The position numbers were made by a program, and so were the translations under genes. Shown here in pieces: positions 1 to 8,067 of a stretch of 64,000 bases of DNA. Below the pieces are notes generated by a model. It was not told the origin of the DNA. It saw only the letters and a list, made by a program, of their open reading frames with translations, and did not search any database. Position 1 is the stretch's first letter. Every line of letters starts with the position of its first letter. The stretch comes from Bacteroides mediterraneensis (GTDB lineage Bacteria > Bacteroidota > Bacteroidia > Bacteroidales > Bacteroidaceae): positions 3,410,001 through 3,474,000 of the forward strand of contig NZ_DAJPEN010000001.1 in assembly GCF_025993685.1 (NCBI RefSeq). The letters run 5' to 3'.

Positions 1-377
1 CTCCCCACTACGACAATCCGGTAAAAGAGATTATCCGTTACTTTGCCGAAAAGATAGAGAAACTGCGGGTGTTAGGCGTCAAGGACCTGATTATTGACCC
101 CGGATTCGGTTTCGGGAAAACCCTGCAACACAATTACGAAATACTGCACAAACTGGAAGAATTCCAAATCTTCCAACTGCCTGTACTTGTCGGAGTATCC
201 CGTAAATCAATGGTTTACAAGCTGGTGGGGGGAGGTCCTGAAGATGCGTTGAACGGAACGACTGCCTTACATGCCATTGCCTTAATGAAAGGAGCCCAAA
301 TACTCAGAGTACACGACGTGAAAGCCGCAGTGGAAACCGTCCGTATTTTCAATGCACTGAATGAACCACAATATTAA
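1..377 (+). CDS. folP: Dihydropteroate synthase, 3' part
   Basis: Partial gene cut by the window start; the reading frame is open from base 3 to the TAA at 375-377. Dihydropteroate synthase condenses p-aminobenzoate with the pterin pyrophosphate in cytoplasmic folate synthesis. The visible C-terminal half has the family signatures DPGFGFGK (pterin-binding aspartate strand) and GVSRKSM (the SRK loop), then NGTTALHAIALMKGA and the closing RVHDV element. cdaA follows 30 bases downstream on the same strand, so the two are probably co-transcribed. The first ATG inside the window (69) is internal and is not the true start. Identity is firm; the N-terminus cannot be assessed. Confidence 0.95.
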   Translation, partial: PHYDNPVKEIIRYFAEKIEKLRVLGVKDLIIDPGFGFGKTLQHNYEILHKLEEFQIFQLPVLVGVSRKSMVYKLVGGGPEDALNGTTALHAIALMKGAQILRVHDVKAAVETVRIFNALNEPQY

Positions 378-407
378 ACACACATTCACCTAAACATTTT
401 ACAGATT

Positions 408-1187
408 ATGCCTTTCGATATCTACATACTTAGTTTCAAGGATATACTTGATATACTATTGGTAGCCTTTCTGTTGTACAAGACCTACAAGCTGATGAAA
501 TCGTCAGGCTCCATCAATATTTTTATTGGGATTCTGGTATTTATCATCATTTGGGTAATTGTATCACAGGTACTCCAAATGCGACTGCTGGGCTCCATCT
601 TCGACAAGCTGGTCAGCGTGGGCGTCATCGCACTCATCGTCCTGTTTCAGGATGAGATACGTCACTTCCTGCTTTCCCTCGGCTCCAGACACCGCAGCAA
701 CAGTTTGTTCCGCTTTCTGAAAGGAAACAAGAAAAGCGAAACGGAACGGGAGGATATCATGCCCATCGTCATGGCCTGCCTGAACATGAGTAAAGGCAAA
801 GTAGGAGCCTTGATTGTGATTGAAAAAGATTTTCCACTGGACGATATCGTACGCACAGGCGATGTGATTGATGCCAACATCAACCAGCGGCTGATTGAAA
901 ATATATTCTTCAAGAACAGTCCGCTCCACGACGGGGCCATGATTATCAGCCACAAACGGATAAAGGCAGCCGGATGTATCCTGCCGGTATCTCACAATCT
1001 GGAAATCCCTAAAGAATTGGGACTCCGCCACCGTGCAGCACTGGGTGTTTCACAAGAAACGGATGCCATGGCCATCATCGTATCGGAAGAGACAGGAGGT
1101 ATCTCCATAGCCTACCACGGACAATTCCACCTGAAACTTACTGCCGAGGAGCTGGAACGCATGCTGACTTCCGACAGTAACCAATAA
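408..1187 (+). CDS. cdaA: Diadenylate cyclase, CdaA type (c-di-AMP synthase)
   Basis: Makes the second messenger c-di-AMP from two ATP. The 259-residue protein has the CdaA architecture: about three membrane helices in the first 90 residues, then a DAC domain. Both catalytic motifs are intact: DGA at residues 175-177 and RHR at 207-209. Length matches the membrane-bound CdaA/DacA class rather than DisA. It lies 30 bases after folP with no terminator between, a folate/c-di-AMP linkage that looks operonic. It converges with the GNAT gene, the two stops being only 8 bases apart, and no clear terminator hairpin was seen there. The role in envelope or potassium homeostasis is inferred from other phyla. 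Confidence 0.93.
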   Translation: MPFDIYILSFKDILDILLVAFLLYKTYKLMKSSGSINIFIGILVFIIIWVIVSQVLQMRLLGSIFDKLVSVGVIALIVLFQDEIRHFLLSLGSRHRSNSLFRFLKGNKKSETEREDIMPIVMACLNMSKGKVGALIVIEKDFPLDDIVRTGDVIDANINQRLIENIFFKNSPLHDGAMIISHKRIKAAGCILPVSHNLEIPKELGLRHRAALGVSQETDAMAIIVSEETGGISIAYHGQFHLKLTAEELERMLTSDSNQ

Positions 1188-1195
1188 TCGGTCCC

Positions 1196-2221
1196 TTAAT
1201 TCAGCATCAAATTCATATATGGATGTTTCCCATCAAACAGTAGGCGGGTCAATTCTTCAATGGACAATACACGGTATTCACGTTCTTCCATCCGTCCGTT
1301 AATATAACATCCATCTTCGATATTATGCCAGCCATTATTCTCGGGGATAGCCTCATCACCTTCTACCTTTATATAAAGATTTTCGTGAAATTTCTTGGCC
1401 AATAAACGGAACATTGCTTCCACATGGATAATTCGTGCCATCCCCAGCCCATAAGACTTTTCTCCCTCCTGCCCTAAGCATTCTGCCCGAGGTCGCTGAT
1501 AATGAGACAGCAAATAATCTACCAGAATTTGTTCCACTTCTTTCTCCGTACTAACCAATTCCGTAATCTTCAATAGACTTTCATCCGGGAAACAAAAACA
1601 CAGTCCCTGTAAAACGTTGCCTCGGTAAGCCCCCCACAAAGCACCTCCACTCAACTGCAAATCGGTTAATATAATGTGGAAATCTTCCCAGTCATGCTGT
1701 ATATAAGCTTCCCGAGACGACTGAAAATGATAAAAAAAACGAAAAGCATCGCTGCACAAAGCACTTTCAGGAACTATTTCAACTATTTTCAACTGGGAAG
1801 AAAAGTTATCAACAGCCAAAGAGGAAGCTGTTAATAACTTTTTTGTCTGTGAGAAACAGGTCGTATATCCTGAACGAGCATAATACCCTTTCAACCATTC
1901 CTCTGCCGGAATTAAGGTAGAAAACATAATCCCTTCCCGAAACATCCGACAGTGTGCCTCTGCCAACAGATGACGCATCACACCTTTGTTCCGATAAGCC
2001 GAATCGGTACAGGCACCGGAAATATAGGCTACCGGCATCTCCATTCCTTCATACGTTAAGAAGTAAGGGATGCGCTGCAAAGCGGCAATGACCCGACCGT
2101 CCGCTTCCACATAACTGTTCAGGTCATCAGCATACCGCTTCTGAAAATAAAAATCAATGAATTCATCCGTATCATGGAAACACTGTTTCCAGAGGACTTT
2201 GACTTGTTCCTTTATTGTCAT
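1196..2221 (-). CDS. GNAT-family N-acetyltransferase
   Basis: A 341-residue protein with an N-terminal GNAT acyl-CoA-binding core: the stretch around residues 60-90 (VAYISGACTDSAYRNKGV then MRHLLAEA) is the beta4-alpha3 region with the RxxGx-type pyrophosphate loop. The C-terminal half resembles the second, degenerate GNAT lobe plus sterol-carrier-like end of Eis-type enhanced-survival acetyltransferases, as judged from length and layout only. The substrate is unknown. The ATG overlaps the stop of the upstream DUF2156 gene (ATGA type), so the two form a translationally coupled operon. Two acyltransferase-fold proteins in one operon suggest a shared pathway, which is inference. Confidence 0.75.
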   Translation of the reverse strand: MTIKEQVKVLWKQCFHDTDEFIDFYFQKRYADDLNSYVEADGRVIAALQRIPYFLTYEGMEMPVAYISGACTDSAYRNKGVMRHLLAEAHCRMFREGIMFSTLIPAEEWLKGYYARSGYTTCFSQTKKLLTASSLAVDNFSSQLKIVEIVPESALCSDAFRFFYHFQSSREAYIQHDWEDFHIILTDLQLSGGALWGAYRGNVLQGLCFCFPDESLLKITELVSTEKEVEQILVDYLLSHYQRPRAECLGQEGEKSYGLGMARIIHVEAMFRLLAKKFHENLYIKVEGDEAIPENNGWHNIEDGCYINGRMEEREYRVLSIEELTRLLFDGKHPYMNLMLN

Positions 2222-3108
2222 TTCAATTCTGCTACGTATTTTTCGAGAAGTACCTCCGGATGATACGACAATTTCGCCCTGCGGAGCCCTTCCAAGCCCA
2301 GGTCCTCCTCCCGATTGATATAAATATACTGTTCCGGAATATGGTTGGCAAACTCATAATTAATCATGGCGTATGCCCCTTCAATCTCCGTATTGGCCTT
2401 TTCCACACACGTATCAAAAGTCTCGTGGTTAATGGGAGCTCCAAAAGTAAAAGCTACAATCTTGCCATCCACATAAAGTACCCCACCTTGTATATCCAAC
2501 TGTTCCATGTGTTGCAAAGCCGCTGTCATCGAGCGACGCTCGTCTTGCAAAGCCTGATTCTCGGCACAATCGTTCGCCTTACACCACTCCGTTTCCAGTT
2601 GCAGACATTCCGGAATCAGTTCCGGAGTCAGAAGTTTGTATTCATAATCCGGATAAGCCGCCTTGAACTTGTTAATGTGATTCCGTTTGGGCTGGTATTT
2701 CTTTCCACGCAAGGTAGCCAGGTCGGTCCGTAAATACACATAATCAAAATAGTCACGGTCGGCCACAAAGTCAAACTGAAAAGGAAAAGCCGATTCCAGT
2801 TCCGCACGCATTCCGGCACACACCCCCAGCAAACGGAAAGGGGCTCCCAAGCTGCGTGCATCTCCCATCAACTCTTCCAGTATGGAACGTATATTACCCT
2901 CTCCTACCGGCATCATGTAGGCCAGTTGATTGTCGGCATAAAAGCGGAACAGCAAGAAACCGTCTTTCTCCGCAATCTCCGTACGATACAAAAAACGCCA
3001 GCTATACAAATTAGAAAATGACAGGTCACAGTTACGACGCCAGCTGCGCAACGTGTATTTCTGGACCATATTCTTATCGTCTAGTTCAATAGGTTTAAAT
3101 GTGATCAT
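2218..3108 (-). CDS. DUF2156 / phosphatidylglycerol lysyltransferase-type protein
   Basis: A 296-residue soluble protein of the DUF2156 type, a GNAT-like fold related to the C-terminal aminoacyl-transferase domain of MprF. Seen: FKPIELDDK at the N-terminus, RSWRRNCDLSFSNLYSW (the typical opening of the family), KRNHINKFK in the middle and INREEDLGLEGLRRAK near the end. It lacks the membrane part of MprF, so lipid aminoacylation should not be assumed. An in-frame ATG at 3150 would add 14 residues, but a full promoter (-7 box 3137-3144) overlaps that extension, so the ATG at 3108 is chosen. The next gene starts inside its stop codon. Confidence 0.8.
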   Translation of the reverse strand: MITFKPIELDDKNMVQKYTLRSWRRNCDLSFSNLYSWRFLYRTEIAEKDGFLLFRFYADNQLAYMMPVGEGNIRSILEELMGDARSLGAPFRLLGVCAGMRAELESAFPFQFDFVADRDYFDYVYLRTDLATLRGKKYQPKRNHINKFKAAYPDYEYKLLTPELIPECLQLETEWCKANDCAENQALQDERRSMTAALQHMEQLDIQGGVLYVDGKIVAFTFGAPINHETFDTCVEKANTEIEGAYAMINYEFANHIPEQYIYINREEDLGLEGLRRAKLSYHPEVLLEKYVAELK

Positions 3109-3136
3109 AACAAATTGGATTCCTTGATTGAAAGGA

Positions 3137-3167
3137 CAAATATAATTCATTCTGCCAAAAGAACAAA
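3137..3167 (-). promoter_or_regulatory. Promoter of the DUF2156-GNAT operon
   Basis: On the minus strand TTTG (3167-3164), a 19-base spacer, then TATATTTG (3144-3137). This matches the Bacteroides consensus TTTG-N19-TAnnTTTG. Transcription would start near 3130, which rules out the upstream ATG at 3150. Confidence 0.75.
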
Positions 3168-3223
3168 TTGCCTGTCCCCCGGTTCACATCCAGTCAAGGA
3201 CAATAAACCTTTTGTAACTACCT

Positions 3224-3919
3224 TTAATACAATCCGAGCAAATGTAAAATTGTCGGCGAAAGCAAAGCGGTCAGAATTCCGTTCAATGTCAGTCCCAGGC
3301 TGGCATACGCTCCGTACTTGCCACTTACTTCCATGGCACGTGAGGTACCTACTGCATGACTGGCTGTACCCATGGACAATCCCTGGGCAATCGGGCTGGC
3401 CACACGCCCTACCTGCAGAAGTTTAAATCCGCAAATAGCGCCAAACAGTCCCACGACAATCACTACCGCTGCTGTCAGAGAAGGGATTCCTCCCACTGCA
3501 TTCGAAACTTCCATAGCAATCGGAGTTGTTACCGACTTCGGAGCCAAAGACATAATCACTTCAGGAGAAGCACCCAAAAGTTTGGCTATAATGGTAACAG
3601 ACACCAAGCCTACCACACATCCGGCCAACTGGGAAACCAAAATCGGCATCAGCTGCTTCTTAATCATTCGCAACTGCAAATACAAAGGTACGCCCAATGC
3701 CACAACCGCCGGTTTCAACCAAAATTCCACAAGATAACCTGCTTCTGAATAAGTTTTATAAGAAACGCCTGTACATTCCAGAAAACAAATCAACAGCGCA
3801 ATCGCCACCAAGATGGGGTTTAACAACACCCAACCTGTTTTTTTCTGCAACAATTTTGATAAGAAATAAAAGCCAAATGTGATGGCCAGCAGAAAGAATT
3901 TATTTTCGAAAAAATCCAT
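3224..3919 (-). CDS. lrgB: LrgB/CidB-family membrane protein
   Basis: A 231-residue polytopic protein of the LrgB (YohK) family, with about seven hydrophobic segments and the conserved stretch SLAPKSVTTPIAMEVS in the middle plus MGTASHAVGTSRA near the end, both diagnostic. Together with the small LrgA partner immediately upstream (20-base overlap) it forms the two-component holin/antiholin-like or carboxylate-transport membrane system known as LrgAB/CidAB. Newer work on relatives supports pyruvate or glycolate transport rather than lysis; the sequence alone does not decide. Start at the ATG encoding MDFFENKFF is consistent with coupling to LrgA. Confidence 0.9.
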   Translation of the reverse strand: MDFFENKFFLLAITFGFYFLSKLLQKKTGWVLLNPILVAIALLICFLECTGVSYKTYSEAGYLVEFWLKPAVVALGVPLYLQLRMIKKQLMPILVSQLAGCVVGLVSVTIIAKLLGASPEVIMSLAPKSVTTPIAMEVSNAVGGIPSLTAAVVIVVGLFGAICGFKLLQVGRVASPIAQGLSMGTASHAVGTSRAMEVSGKYGAYASLGLTLNGILTALLSPTILHLLGLY

Positions 3920-4250
3920 ATTTACGCACTAATTGATGAACCCAACCTGTAACAACTAACACTAACACCGTACTAACCAACGTAGCAATCACAATCGGCC
4001 AGAACTGAGCCGTAATAATGTCGAAGTAAAGCATCAATGCCACCCCCGACGGCACGAAGAAAAAGCCTAGATTAGCAACCAGAAAATTGGTCAGGCCCTG
4101 CACCCACTCCAGCTTTATCCAACCCAGCTGAAGAAACAGAGTCAGCAACAGCATGCCGATGATACTCGAAGGCAACTTCACTCCTGTCAAGTATACAATC
4201 AGTTCACCCAATGCCAGACATCCAAAAAGAATAGAACACTGTCGAATCAT
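3900..4250 (-). CDS. lrgA: LrgA/CidA-family membrane protein
   Basis: Small (116 residues) hydrophobic protein with four predicted membrane helices and the family motif KLPSSIIGMLLL. It is the LrgA/CidA (YohJ) partner of the LrgB protein encoded downstream, with which it overlaps by 20 bases. A longer reading frame begins with TTG at 4286, but that codon lies inside the probable -7 box (4284-4291); the ATG at 4250 gives the normal family length and is preferred. The two genes probably form one transcript. Confidence 0.87.
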   Translation of the reverse strand: MIRQCSILFGCLALGELIVYLTGVKLPSSIIGMLLLTLFLQLGWIKLEWVQGLTNFLVANLGFFFVPSGVALMLYFDIITAQFWPIVIATLVSTVLVLVVTGWVHQLVRKYGFFRK

Positions 4251-4283
4251 TTTTACCTTAAATTTTAATATTGAAAACCGGCG

Positions 4284-4291
4284 CAAATTTA
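4284..4291 (-). promoter_or_regulatory. -7 box upstream of lrgAB
   Basis: TAAATTTG on the minus strand matches the Bacteroides -7 motif TAnnTTTG. It lies 34 bases before the chosen lrgA ATG. No convincing -33 TTTG was found at 19-21 bases. Confidence 0.45.
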
Positions 4292-4417
4292 CATAATCGG
4301 AAAAGTCGATATACCTAAAAACCTATTTTTATTCCGCTCAACAAGAAGAGTGAAGGTTTTTGCATACTTTAAAGCAAAAAAAAACCTCTTTTGCAAACTA
4401 GATATTACAAAAATAGC

Positions 4418-4425
4418 TACTTTTG
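4418..4425 (+). promoter_or_regulatory. -7 box upstream of pta
   Basis: TACTTTTG matches TAnnTTTG, 64 bases before the pta ATG. A TTTG occurs at 4390-4393, but the 24-base spacing is longer than usual, so only the -7 element is claimed. Confidence 0.5.
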
Positions 4426-4489
4426 CAGTGGATAAAGGAGAAAATCCGTTACCGCACACAACAAGCATTTACTATTTAACATATAAATC

Positions 4490-5500
4490 ATGGATTTAAT
4501 CAGTGAAATCGTTGAACGCGCTAAAGCAAACAAACAGCGCATCGTGCTTCCGGAAGGAACAGAAGAACGTACTTTGAAGGCTGCCAATCAAGTATTGACA
4601 GACGGTGTAGCAGACCTGATTCTGTTGGGTAACCCCGATGAAATCATGGGCCTTGCAAAAGAATGGGGATTAGGTAACATTCACAAAGCTACCATCATCG
4701 ATCCGGAAAACCATCCGAAGAAAGAAGAATACGCACAACTGCTTTGCGAACTTCGCAAGAAAAAAGGCATGACCATCGAAGAAGCCCGCAAACTGGTTTT
4801 GAATCCGCTTTACTTAGGCTGCCTGATTATCAAATCAGGAGATGCAGACGGACAGCTGGCCGGTGCCCGCAACACCACCGGTGATGTACTCCGTCCGGCA
4901 TTGCAAATTATCAAGACAGCTCCGGGTATCACTTGCGTTTCAGGTGCCATGCTATTGCTGACCCATGCTCCCGAATGTGGCGACAACGGTATCCTGGTAA
5001 TGGGCGACGTAGCCGTTACTCCGGTTCCGGATGCCAACCAGCTGGCACAGATTGCCATCTGTACCGCACGTACAGCTCAGTCTGTAGCAGGTCTTGACCC
5101 ACGTGTAGCCATGCTGAGTTTCTCTACCAAAGGTTCTGCCAAACATGAAGTGGTAGACAAAGTAGTAGAAGCCCTGAAGATTGCCAAAGAAATGGATCCA
5201 TCTCTGAAGATTGACGGTGAACTGCAGGCCGATGCCGCACTGGTTCCGAAGGTCGGTGCCAGCAAAGCTCCGGGTTCAGAAATCGCCGGAAAAGCCAACG
5301 TATTGGTTGTTCCGTGCCTGGAAGTCGGAAACATCTCTTATAAGTTAGTAGAACGTCTGGGACATGCTACCGCCGTAGGTCCGATTCTGCAGGGTATCGC
5401 CCGTCCGGTCAACGACTTGTCTCGCGGATGCAGTGTAGACGATGTATATAAGATGATTGCCATTACAGCCAACCAGGCCATCGCTGCCAAAGCTCAGTAA
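4490..5500 (+). CDS. pta: Phosphate acetyltransferase
   Basis: Converts acetyl-CoA and phosphate to acetyl-phosphate and CoA in the cytoplasm, the first step of acetate production. The 336-residue protein is the short Pta form lacking the N-terminal regulatory domains of E. coli Pta. Signatures seen: RIVLPEGTEERTLKAA at the N-terminus, ARNTTGDVLRPALQ, and the C-terminal GELQADAALVP and VLVVPCLEVGNISYKL blocks. ackA follows 88 bases downstream on the same strand, the usual pta-ackA operon. An intergenic hairpin (5518-5555) may modulate relative expression. Confidence 0.97.
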   Translation: MDLISEIVERAKANKQRIVLPEGTEERTLKAANQVLTDGVADLILLGNPDEIMGLAKEWGLGNIHKATIIDPENHPKKEEYAQLLCELRKKKGMTIEEARKLVLNPLYLGCLIIKSGDADGQLAGARNTTGDVLRPALQIIKTAPGITCVSGAMLLLTHAPECGDNGILVMGDVAVTPVPDANQLAQIAICTARTAQSVAGLDPRVAMLSFSTKGSAKHEVVDKVVEALKIAKEMDPSLKIDGELQADAALVPKVGASKAPGSEIAGKANVLVVPCLEVGNISYKLVERLGHATAVGPILQGIARPVNDLSRGCSVDDVYKMIAITANQAIAAKAQ

Positions 5501-5517
5501 TCATCCAAATCCATATC

Positions 5518-5555
5518 CATAATGCCACTCCCCTTTCTCGCAGAGTGGCATTATG
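5518..5555 (+). repeat. Inverted repeat between pta and ackA
   Basis: A perfect 13-base inverted repeat: CATAATGCCACTC (5518-5530), a 12-base loop, then GAGTGGCATTATG (5543-5555). There is no following T run, so it is a poor intrinsic terminator; it more likely acts as an RNA-stability or processing element within the operon. It ends 33 bases before the ackA ATG. Confidence 0.8.
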
Positions 5556-5588
5556 AGTTTCATCATTCATAAAAAACATTCCAACTAT

Positions 5589-6788
5589 ATGAAAGTATTA
5601 GTACTCAACTGCGGTAGCTCTTCAATCAAGTACAAACTGTTTGAAATGACTACAAAAGAAGTCCTCGCTCAAGGAGGTATCGAAAAAATCGGCCTTCCGG
5701 GGTCTTTCCTGAAACTGACTCTGCCGAACGGAGAAAAGAAAATCCTCGAAAAAGACGTACCGGAACACACTACCGGCGTACAGTTCATCTTTGATACCCT
5801 GACCAACCCTGAATATGGAGCTGTAAAAAATCTGCATGAAATCAAGGCTGTAGGTCACCGCGTACTGCACGGAGGAACCAAGTTCAGCGGTTCTGTACTG
5901 ATTGACGACGCCGTAATTGCAGCTGTAGAAGAATGCTGCGACCTGGGCCCGCTTCACAACCCGGCCAACCTGAAAGGTATCTATGCCGTACAGAAACTGT
6001 TGCCGGAAGTCCCGCAGGTAGCCGTATTCGATACTGCTTTCCATCAGACTATGCCGGACTATGCATACCTGTATGCTATTCCTTACAGCTATTATGAAAA
6101 ATACGGTATTCGCCGCTACGGTTTCCACGGAACTTCTCACCGCTATGTATCCAAACGCGTATGTGAATTCCTGGGGATCCCGCAGGAAGGTAGCCGTATC
6201 ATCACCTGCCACATCGGTAACGGTGGTTCCATCGCTGCTGTAAAAGACGGAAAATGCATCGATACCAGCATGGGACTGACTCCTCTGGAAGGCTTGATGA
6301 TGGGTACTCGCAGCGGAGACATCGACGGAGGTGCCATCACCTACATCATGAAGAAAGAAGGTCTGACTCCCGACGAAATGTCTACCCTGCTGAACAAGAA
6401 GAGCGGTGTACTGGGTATGTTCGAAAAATCAAGCGACATGCGTGAACTGGAAGATGCCGTAGCCAGAGGCGAAGAACGTGCCATCCTGACCGAAAACATG
6501 TACTTCTACCGCATCACCAAATACATCGGTGCATACGCTGCTGCCATGGGAGGTGTCGACGTCATCCTGTTCACAGGTGGTGTAGGTGAAAACCAGGCTA
6601 CTGCCCGTGCCGGCGTCTGCAAGACTTTGGGCTTCCTTGGCGTAGAAATCGACCCGGAAAGAAACAAAGTACGCAGCAAAGAAGCTATCATCTCTACTGA
6701 TAACTCCAAAGTAAAAGTTGTAGTTATCCCGACCGATGAAGAGCTGATGATTGCTACCGATACAGTCAACATCCTGAGCAACAAATAA
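5589..6788 (+). CDS. ackA: Acetate kinase
   Basis: Transfers phosphate from acetyl-phosphate to ADP, giving acetate and ATP. The 399-residue length is standard for the family. Signatures: MKVLVLNCGSSSIKYK at the start (acetate kinase signature 1), YGFHGTSHRYV in the middle (signature 2), IGNGGSIAAV and TPLEGLMMGTRSGDIDGG around the active site, and FTGGVGENQA near the end. A longer frame opens at 5553, but its first 12 residues overlap the intergenic hairpin and the family start is the ATG at 5589. It is paired with pta upstream. Confidence 0.97.
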   Translation: MKVLVLNCGSSSIKYKLFEMTTKEVLAQGGIEKIGLPGSFLKLTLPNGEKKILEKDVPEHTTGVQFIFDTLTNPEYGAVKNLHEIKAVGHRVLHGGTKFSGSVLIDDAVIAAVEECCDLGPLHNPANLKGIYAVQKLLPEVPQVAVFDTAFHQTMPDYAYLYAIPYSYYEKYGIRRYGFHGTSHRYVSKRVCEFLGIPQEGSRIITCHIGNGGSIAAVKDGKCIDTSMGLTPLEGLMMGTRSGDIDGGAITYIMKKEGLTPDEMSTLLNKKSGVLGMFEKSSDMRELEDAVARGEERAILTENMYFYRITKYIGAYAAAMGGVDVILFTGGVGENQATARAGVCKTLGFLGVEIDPERNKVRSKEAIISTDNSKVKVVVIPTDEELMIATDTVNILSNK

Positions 6789-6813
6789 TCCGCAGGAATC
6801 CTAAAAGAGTTAA

Positions 6814-6898
6814 AAGAGGATACCCCCTGACAGGAATTCACTATCTTTGCCGAGGAAACGAAAGCAAGGAAAAGGAACCCTGCAAGGAGTATCCTCTT
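6814..6898 (+). repeat. Inverted repeat upstream of kdgK
   Basis: AAGAGGATAC (6814-6823) and GTATCCTCTT (6889-6898) are perfect 10-base complements 65 bases apart, the right arm being followed by CTTTTTG. Read-through RNA from ackA could fold here. The candidate kdgK -7 box lies between the arms. Function unknown. Confidence 0.45.
6842..6849 (+). promoter_or_regulatory. -7 box upstream of kdgK
   Basis: TATCTTTG matches TAnnTTTG about 90 bases before the kdgK ATG. No -33 TTTG at the usual spacing. Confidence 0.45.
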
Positions 6899-6938
6899 CT
6901 TTTTGCTCCGCTTTCAGTTAAAATAAAAACATCCCACT

Positions 6939-7979
6939 ATGAGCAAAAAGATTGTAACATTTGGAGAAATCATGCTCCGTCTCACCACCCCCGACAACCT
7001 GCGTATTCAACAAAGCCACGACTTCCTCGTCAACTATGGAGGAAGTGAAGCCAACGTAGCCATTTCCATTGCCAATTTCGGCGGAGAAGTGGAATACATC
7101 ACGCGTCTGCCGGACAACGCATTGGGAGAAACTTGTATTGCAGAACTCCGTTCACATAACATCGGTACGAAGCACATTCTTTTCGGCGGACACCGACTTG
7201 GAACTTATTACATGGAAAAAGCTGCTGCCATGCGTAACTCCAACGTCATCTACGACCGCGAGAATTCGGCTTTTTCCGAACTGAAACCTGGCATGATTAA
7301 CTGGCGGGAAATCTTCAAGGATGCCGCCATCTTCCACTGGTCCGGAATCGATGCCGCACTGACTCCAGGCTTGGCCGATGTTTGTAAAGAAGCCATCGAT
7401 ATTGCCAAGGAAATGGGACTGACCATCTCTTACGATATCAACTACCGCAAAAACCTGTGGAATTATGGAAAAACAGCACAAGAGGTACTGCGCCCATTAA
7501 TGACCAGCAGCGACATCATGTTCGGAAGCGAAGGTGAATATGCCCTCGTTACTGGCATACCGGCCCCCGGTTTCAAAGCCACCAAAAGTGGTGAAAAATA
7601 CGATACAGCTGCCTATGAGAAGTTCTGCCAAGGCATCAGCCAGCAAATCCCGAACTGCAAATACATCTATATTGCCCTGCGCAACGTCATGAGTTCAGAG
7701 CATCACACATTTGCTGGTGTACTCTATGCCAACGGTGAAATGAAATACAGCCGTGTATTCGACATCGACAATGTCATCGACTGTGTAGGAGTAGGTGACG
7801 CCTTCTGCGGCGCCATGCTGTATGCACAGAATGCGTTTGATGACAACCAGAAACGCGTAGATTTCTCAACTGCCGCTTCCGTATTGAAAAATACCATTGC
7901 CGGAGACTACAATATGGTCAAGGTATCCGAAGTGGAAGGCCTGCTTGCCCGTCAGGAAAGCGGAGAAGTGGCCCGATAA
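6939..7979 (+). CDS. kdgK: PfkB-family 2-dehydro-3-deoxygluconokinase
   Basis: A 346-residue ribokinase-family sugar kinase, most like KDG kinase, which phosphorylates 2-keto-3-deoxygluconate in uronate and Entner-Doudoroff metabolism. Evidence: start KKIVTFGEIMLRLTTP, the substrate-lid stretch NYGGSEANVAISIANFG (PfkB signature 1), and the C-terminal CVGVGDAFCGAMLYA, whose GxGD contains the catalytic base aspartate. No KDPG aldolase or uronate genes are adjacent. The substrate call rests on family resemblance; another sugar acid or fructose is possible. It ends at a strong bidirectional terminator shared with lpxH. Confidence 0.82.
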   Translation: MSKKIVTFGEIMLRLTTPDNLRIQQSHDFLVNYGGSEANVAISIANFGGEVEYITRLPDNALGETCIAELRSHNIGTKHILFGGHRLGTYYMEKAAAMRNSNVIYDRENSAFSELKPGMINWREIFKDAAIFHWSGIDAALTPGLADVCKEAIDIAKEMGLTISYDINYRKNLWNYGKTAQEVLRPLMTSSDIMFGSEGEYALVTGIPAPGFKATKSGEKYDTAAYEKFCQGISQQIPNCKYIYIALRNVMSSEHHTFAGVLYANGEMKYSRVFDIDNVIDCVGVGDAFCGAMLYAQNAFDDNQKRVDFSTAASVLKNTIAGDYNMVKVSEVEGLLARQESGEVAR

Positions 7980-7999
7980 AACAAGACTGGTCCTATAAG

Positions 8000-8051
8000 C
8001 AACAGGCGGTGACGAGAACATTCTCAGTCCTTGTCACCGCCTGTTGTTTTT
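8000..8051. terminator. Bidirectional terminator kdgK / lpxH
   Basis: CAACAGGCGGTGAC (8000-8013) pairs with GTCACCGCCTGTTG (8033-8046), extendable by three pairs including a G-U, followed by TTTTT. It lies between two convergent genes. Confidence 0.9.
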
Positions 8052-8067
8052 CTCTTCAATCGGCGAA

